Made by a program: the position numbers and the translations under genes. This document shows, piece by piece, positions 59,037 to 64,000 of a stretch of DNA of 64,000 nt. Where the stretch lies: NCBI GenBank assembly GCA_004794655.1, contig SMMW01000559.1, positions 372,001 through 436,000 on the forward strand, written 5' to 3'. The number at the start of each line of letters is the position of its first letter. Positions within the stretch are counted from its first letter, which is position 1. The DNA comes from Marisa cornuarietis (Eukaryota; Mollusca; Gastropoda; Architaenioglossa; Ampullariidae). The notes below the pieces were generated by a model. It did not search any database, had not been told where the DNA came from, and saw only the letters and a list, made by a program, of their open reading frames with translations.

Positions 59037-59855
59037 ATGGACTACAGCCACCGCGTCACTTCCTCAGCCTCGAACCTCACCACGTTGTCCATGAACCAGC
59101 TATCCAAAGCTGCCGTTGATGCTGCGGACGCAATGGCCAAAGGGGTTGCCACCGCGGAAGCAGCAGCGGCAGACGCGCAGAAAACGGAGCCGCCACAGCA
59201 GCCCGTGTACGTGACGGTCATCGTCGTTCTGATGTACACACTCATTATCATCGTCGCCGTGGGCGGTAACGTCCTCGTCTGCTACATCATCCTGTCCCGC
59301 GCCACCATGAGGACCGTCACCAACCTCTTCCTCCTCAACCTGGCCGTCAGCGACATCATGAAGGCCGTTATCTGCAACCCCTTCACTTTCGTGGCCAACC
59401 TCATCCTGCTGTACTGGCCGTTCGGAGAGTTTATGTGCCCCTTCGTCACCTACGTCCAAGTGGTGGCTGTGTTTCTCAGTGCCTTTACGCTTGTGGCCAT
59501 CAGCTTGGATCGCTTCGTGGCGATCGTGTACCCGCTGCGACCCAAGATGACCCGGCGCTTTTTTCTAAAGATCGTACTCTTCATCTGGTTCCTCTCGCTG
59601 GCCGTGCCGCTGCCTACAGCCATCATCTCCAGGGTGGAGTACCCGGACAACGTGACAGCCATGTGCTGGGAGGGGTGGGCGCGCGACTCTGACAAGTACA
59701 TCTACAGTGCCATCATCATGATGCTGCAGTACTTCATCCCGCTCGTCATCATCACCATCACCAGCGCCAAGATTGGCTACATCATCTGGCTCAAGAAGAC
59801 GCCTGGGGAGGCAGAACGAGACAGGGACCGGCGCATGGCCAGCTCCAAGAGACGG
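59037..59855 (+). CDS. neuropeptide GPCR, luqin/RYamide (NPY-like) type, first coding exon (partial gene)
   Basis: 273 codons from an ATG in strong context (A at -3, G at +4). An Ala-rich extracellular N-terminus (residues 1-55; glycosylation sites N13 and N205 overall) is followed by TM1 (57-85, GN at 77-78), TM2 (95-117, LAVSD with D106), WPFG (127-130), TM3 from C134 with DRF at 158-160 in place of DRY, TM4 (175-195), ECL2 CWEGW with C210 to pair with C134, and TM5 (221-250). The third loop reads KKTPGEAERDRDRR and MASSKRR. The exon ends CGG|GTGAGT in phase 0, just before TM6. The TYVQVVAVFLSAFTLVAISLD stretch and the TPGEA...ASKRR loop fit luqin/RYamide receptors, class A receptors for amidated peptides that are expected in neurons. 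TM6-TM7 exons are not found in the next 4 kb. GC-rich codons contrast with the AT-rich surroundings. Other NPY-like subfamilies are possible. Confidence 0.93.
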
Positions 59856-60080
59856 GTGAGTTGGGGGTTGAGTCAGTTGACAGTGAATCTTATAATTCAA
59901 GTGAGTGACTCGACCGGTCTTAGTCTGAAATAATACCTAAAATACTGAGTGGTGTTCCTGGAATCTGATCCAGCGCTAAATAAGTTCTATGTTGTGAAGG
60001 CTTTATAAAGGCAACCTGAGAGATTAGACGGGATCCAAGTCACAGATACCTTTTTTCTTTTTCTCTCTCAGTATGTCTCT

Positions 60081-60139
<59 letters not shown>

Positions 60140-63100
60140 CTCTCTCTCTCACACACACACACAAACACACAAACACAAACACACACATCTTCCTCTAAAC
60201 ATTTACGTGCGTCGCTGTGTCTTCGTTCCCTTTCTCCCCCCACCCCACCGCTCCACCCGTCGACAACAAAGAGGTGCTAATGAGGAGGAGGCTGGTGAGC
60301 CCCGACCCCCCATCTCCTTGAGACTGATTGCACACGCACATTTCTCTACTGCGTCGGGTTACCACTGCCATAAAAATCACAAGAACAACTCAAGCAACTG
60401 TCAATTGACCGATTCTCATATACTTCAGACACATTTCAATACATGTTCTGACCTTTGCCCTATTCTACACATGCAAACGCTAATTCACTAAACCTTTGTA
60501 CCATACTCCATTCAACTTCTTTGCTTATACATACAAAAATTTGATCTACTATCTGAAGAAAATTCCAGAGCAGAGTTAAGAGTTTTCTTGTAGCGCAGAG
60601 ACGAAAGGAGACCGAGCATCTTGTGTCAGACAGAGGTGACGCCATCTGCACGTCCTCAGCCTGTCTCTATATCCTGTCACGAACCTGACGCCCAAGAAGC
60701 CAATATTGCCGCCTGCTCAATATCGTCGCCGCCTCGGTGTCTGTCGTCTACTTGCCAGCCGAGCCTCGTTGCGTGCGGCGAGCTACTCCCTCCTAGAGTT
60801 ACCGGAAGCGAGCAACGGCTTTTCTTATAAATGTCCTCCTTCCCGAAGAAAAAAAAAACCCACGCCCCGTTTCCTTCAGGGCGAATCACACTCTCTTGTC
60901 TCCTCTATGGGTCGCCCTCGTCCGATTCTGTCTTTCGTTCTACCTTGTCGAGCGTGTGTGGGTCGCCCTCGTCCGTCTCTGTCTCGTTCTACCTAGTCGA
61001 GCGTATGTGGGTCGCCCTCGTTTGTCGCCATCCTTTGTCTCTCGTGGTGTTGGATGTTTTTTCTCCTTGTTTTCTGTGTGGGTCGGCCTCTCGCGTCTCA
61101 TTTGGTTTGTCTCCATCCCTCTCTGTTGCCTTCTTTTGTTGCGGGTCTCCGTCTCCTGCCTCTTTATCGCCTTTTGGGATCCATTTTTGATGTATGTTTC
61201 TGCTCTCCGGCCCACATATATATATATATACATCAAACTCATACCTTTGTCTGTGCATGTTGAGGTAATGTTTGGTGTGTATCTGTTTTCCTTACTGACT
61301 CAAAACTACTGGATAAACCCAGTGCTTTAAAAGAACACCCTGAAGCCAGCACGCAGCCATCTTACCACTCATAATGTCATATAAATTAACATGGAACATA
61401 AACAGATTGACACCTACCTAAAGCACACAACGCTTACTATCATAATAAATAAAGTCGACTTCAAAAAGAGCCAACCATCATTTATCTATTAGTTTCATGT
61501 CAGTGATTTCACTGTACTCTTTCTGAAGCCGATGTTTCATAATTTCCACATACCTCATAAAGTGAAGTACCCCATGTATGTTAGTCAAGGATTTCTCTGT
61601 GTCTGGCGCTTCTTACTCTCCAGTAGACTTGTTCAAAGAAACGGTCGGGTGAAACGACAAAATTTTGTTGTAATAATGATAGGTTAGGTTAGATAACACA
61701 CAGGATGGCGTGTGCAATCATCATTTTCTCCTTCTTATTCTTATATCATCTTCATATTATTATTTTTATTATTATTGTTGTTATTATTGTTATTATTATT
61801 ATTATTAAAATCCTCAAAAACTGCAAAGTCCATTTCTCATGGAAATACAAGGTTTTCATGTACATAAGGAACTACACGCTCTGTCAACCTTTAAAATATG
61901 TTGCATGACAACCAGTTCGTGAGTACAGCTATGATAAACGTAGGATGTGCTAGACCCACGATGAAGCTATGTGTACAAAAGTGTAAAAGATATAAAATCA
62001 ATCTCTCAATCTTACGGTCGTGAGGGAGTGAGGTGTGAGAGTGCTCCCTTACCTCACGGACAGCTTTGGTGAGGGCGGTGCCCATCTGGTCTCCCTCGTT
62101 GCCTCACCTGATACATGGTGAGTGTAAGGGAGTATTGAGAAGAGAAGCACATGATGAGTGCGGACAAAAATGACAGAAATTATCTCAAACTATGAAAACT
62201 GTAAACGAACATTGAGAAGAACTGAGAATGAAGACTTTCCACAAATTGTTTTAGTTTCTATCTGATTTAAGCATGGAAAGACAAATATCGGATCTTCATA
62301 CTTACAAAAGTATTGCTCTTATTTCAGACATTCTGAATATCTACTTAACCTATGCCCATCAATGTTTTATAAAATAGCCTCAGTTAATGAAGAGTATGTC
62401 GATCAGCTATCCAAGGCAAAACTTCGCAGCACTTGGATTGACAAGGAATAATGAAGCACTCAGCGATCAAACAAAACTATTAAACCAGGTGATTTCCGTG
62501 ACACTAGGAAATGTCACCAGCAAATGTCTGGCATTAAATTCTTGGAATTGTTGGCTATTGGACAGCCGTGAGTTGTTTAACTACACAGCACACGTCAATG
62601 TCTATTTGAAGAGCTCACTTGATGGCTATTCTCATCAAATATGAACTTAGTCTATAGTCTTCAAAAAGGAAGTTTCGATTACATTTATTTAAGTATGTTG
62701 CTTCATTACAGTGGTATGTCTTTTAGTCCTGTGTGTGATGTAAGAGGGTTTTTTGTGGACAACCCCCATGAAAACTAATGGATTCAGACTCAAGTGCTTT
62801 CACTCTCTCTCTCTCTTGCTTGCGGTTATACTGTAATTGAAACAAATAAGTCAAGTTTATTTTAAATTTGTGATTTTCATTTAACTTTCAACTTAAGAAA
62901 AGAGGGCATCTTTTCCTCTATAAATCAGTCTCGCTGATAGAAATGTTTTCTTTCCTCAGTCTGCCTACCAGGACGGATACAAAATTTTTGATGAGATTCT
63001 AGAGATATATTGTTGTCCTGAAACCCTTTAAAACTTAATTGCTATCTTGAAACTCAAGGTTCGAGTAAGATTTTGTTATGTTCCTAGAAATAATGCATTA

Positions 63101-64000
63101 ACATCCTGACTGCGTGAAGAGTTTAGACTGGATCAGTAGCAGCACGAATCGCCAAGTGGTCTATTAAAAAATATATTAAAGCACACCGCACCTTCTACAT
63201 TCAGTCCTCCATATACGATGGTTCGACCTATGATTTTACGCCTTTATGATGATGTGAGAGCATTAAGCATTCAGTAAAGCACCTACTTCTGAGTTTGAAA
63301 TCTGATCTTTTCCCTCACATATGGTATTTGCTAAGTTATTTAGCCTAATCGTTCGCTACTGTGATCGTTCTGAGCATGTTTAGGATAAAATAGGCTAAGC
63401 TACGATGTTGGGTGGATGTGGTAAATTCATTCAAAGGAGCATCTGTGTTTTAAAAGAGTAGGAAATATCCAGTGCAGCTATTACAAGTACATTTACGGTC
63501 TACATACAGTTTAAAGACATTTTAAGATCATGTTACATTATTTTGAGTCCTTTTGCCTCAAATAAGAATTCGTCAGAGCTTATAAGCTCATTTTGAACAG
63601 ACATACTAGAAACCTGAGTATTGTTTTCCACTTTTCTGTCGTGATTTTTTTTCAACGTGTTTGGGTGCAGCATTTCGAACAAACAAACAAGAACAGTCAC
63701 AGAAACAAGTTTCACAGATGTGGTTGTCAGCTGTACAATATCCACAAGAATCGGGGGAAAGCAATAATCATTAGAGGCAGCTGTTCCCATCTGCCAATTT
63801 CACCTCGTGGAGCAGTCAGCGTAGTAAACAAAATACATGTACGGTCACACCTCACACAGCTATGCTCACATTCAAACCCCTTCCCCAGCGACGGTTGTCA
63901 CAAATATATCATGACTGGTGTTATGATCAAAAAAAGGTTTATTTCCTAGTCCTGTTCATAAGTGTTGGTAAGACTGCGCATAAGCACTCTTCTTGGTAAC
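59856..64000 (+). other. intron or flank downstream of the receptor exon
   Basis: Starts with the GTGAGT donor. Frame-through would stop at 59931-59933. No TM6-TM7 coding segment is seen before the right edge, so the intron is probably longer than 4.1 kb. The stretch contains simple repeats at 60081-60187, (TA)n at about 61217-61232 and (ATT)n at about 61755-61806. Frames at 60.7-61.3 kb are T/C-rich artefacts. Confidence 0.6.
60081..60187. repeat. (TTTC)n-(TC)n-(AC)n compound microsatellite
   Basis: About 14 TTTC units run into a short TC run and then AC/AAAC units. Confidence 0.95.

Noticed and set aside
59856..59933. Receptor ending at the TAA after 298 codons
   Set aside because: The last 25 codons follow a textbook GTGAGT donor and would leave a five-helix receptor; intron readthrough is the better reading.
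43960..63680. Similarity between about 43960 and 63655 (AACGTGTTTGG.TGCA)
   Set aside because: The match is about 16 bases with no extension.

Overview
The window is animal nuclear DNA, most likely from a mollusc and probably a gastropod. It is about 64 kb of AT-rich, gene-poor sequence, crowded with (GT)n, (GATA)n-type and minisatellite arrays, with metazoan-type mobile elements and one exon of a neuropeptide-receptor gene. There are no prokaryotic operons, rRNA genes, CRISPR arrays or convincing tRNA genes. The mollusc assignment is an inference from the receptor type and repeat style; no species can be read from the sequence.

Layout. 1-36 kb: mostly non-coding, with four minisatellites (23-bp at 1.8-2.8 kb, 24-bp at 10.5 kb, 25-bp at 25.4 kb, 21-bp at 30.1 kb), an 88-bp GT-rich array at 7.0-7.7 kb and many microsatellites. 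35,989-41,747: one nearly complete APE-type non-LTR retrotransposon flanked by a 12-bp target-site duplication. It has a leader ORF ending in a 2A-like motif, ORF1, and an ORF2 (endonuclease, reverse transcriptase, C-terminal zinc-knuckle-like motif) broken by two lesions. 42-50 kb: more microsatellites and old dispersed repeats. 50,208-50,394 and 52,471-52,646: two copies of one tRNA-derived SINE, each with a perfect target-site duplication. 52,167-54,114: a DNA transposon with 24-bp terminal inverted repeats, a 7-bp duplication and a THAP-domain exon, probably P-superfamily. It carries the second SINE and a truncated L2/CR1-type LINE. 54-58 kb: pairs of diverged dispersed repeats. 59,037-59,855: the first coding exon (TM1-TM5) of a rhodopsin-class neuropeptide receptor, best matched by eye to the luqin/RYamide (NPY-like) group. 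Its remaining exons are not seen and should lie beyond the right edge.

The clear host gene content is that one receptor exon. A few short ORFs with a secretory leader or splice signals (11.6, 18.4, 24.8 and 46.5 kb) are kept as low-confidence candidates. The most interesting pieces are the hydrophobic leader plus 2A-like motif at the front of the retrotransposon, separated from ORF1 by one in-frame stop, and the nested transposon at 52-54 kb, whose layers can be ordered in time.
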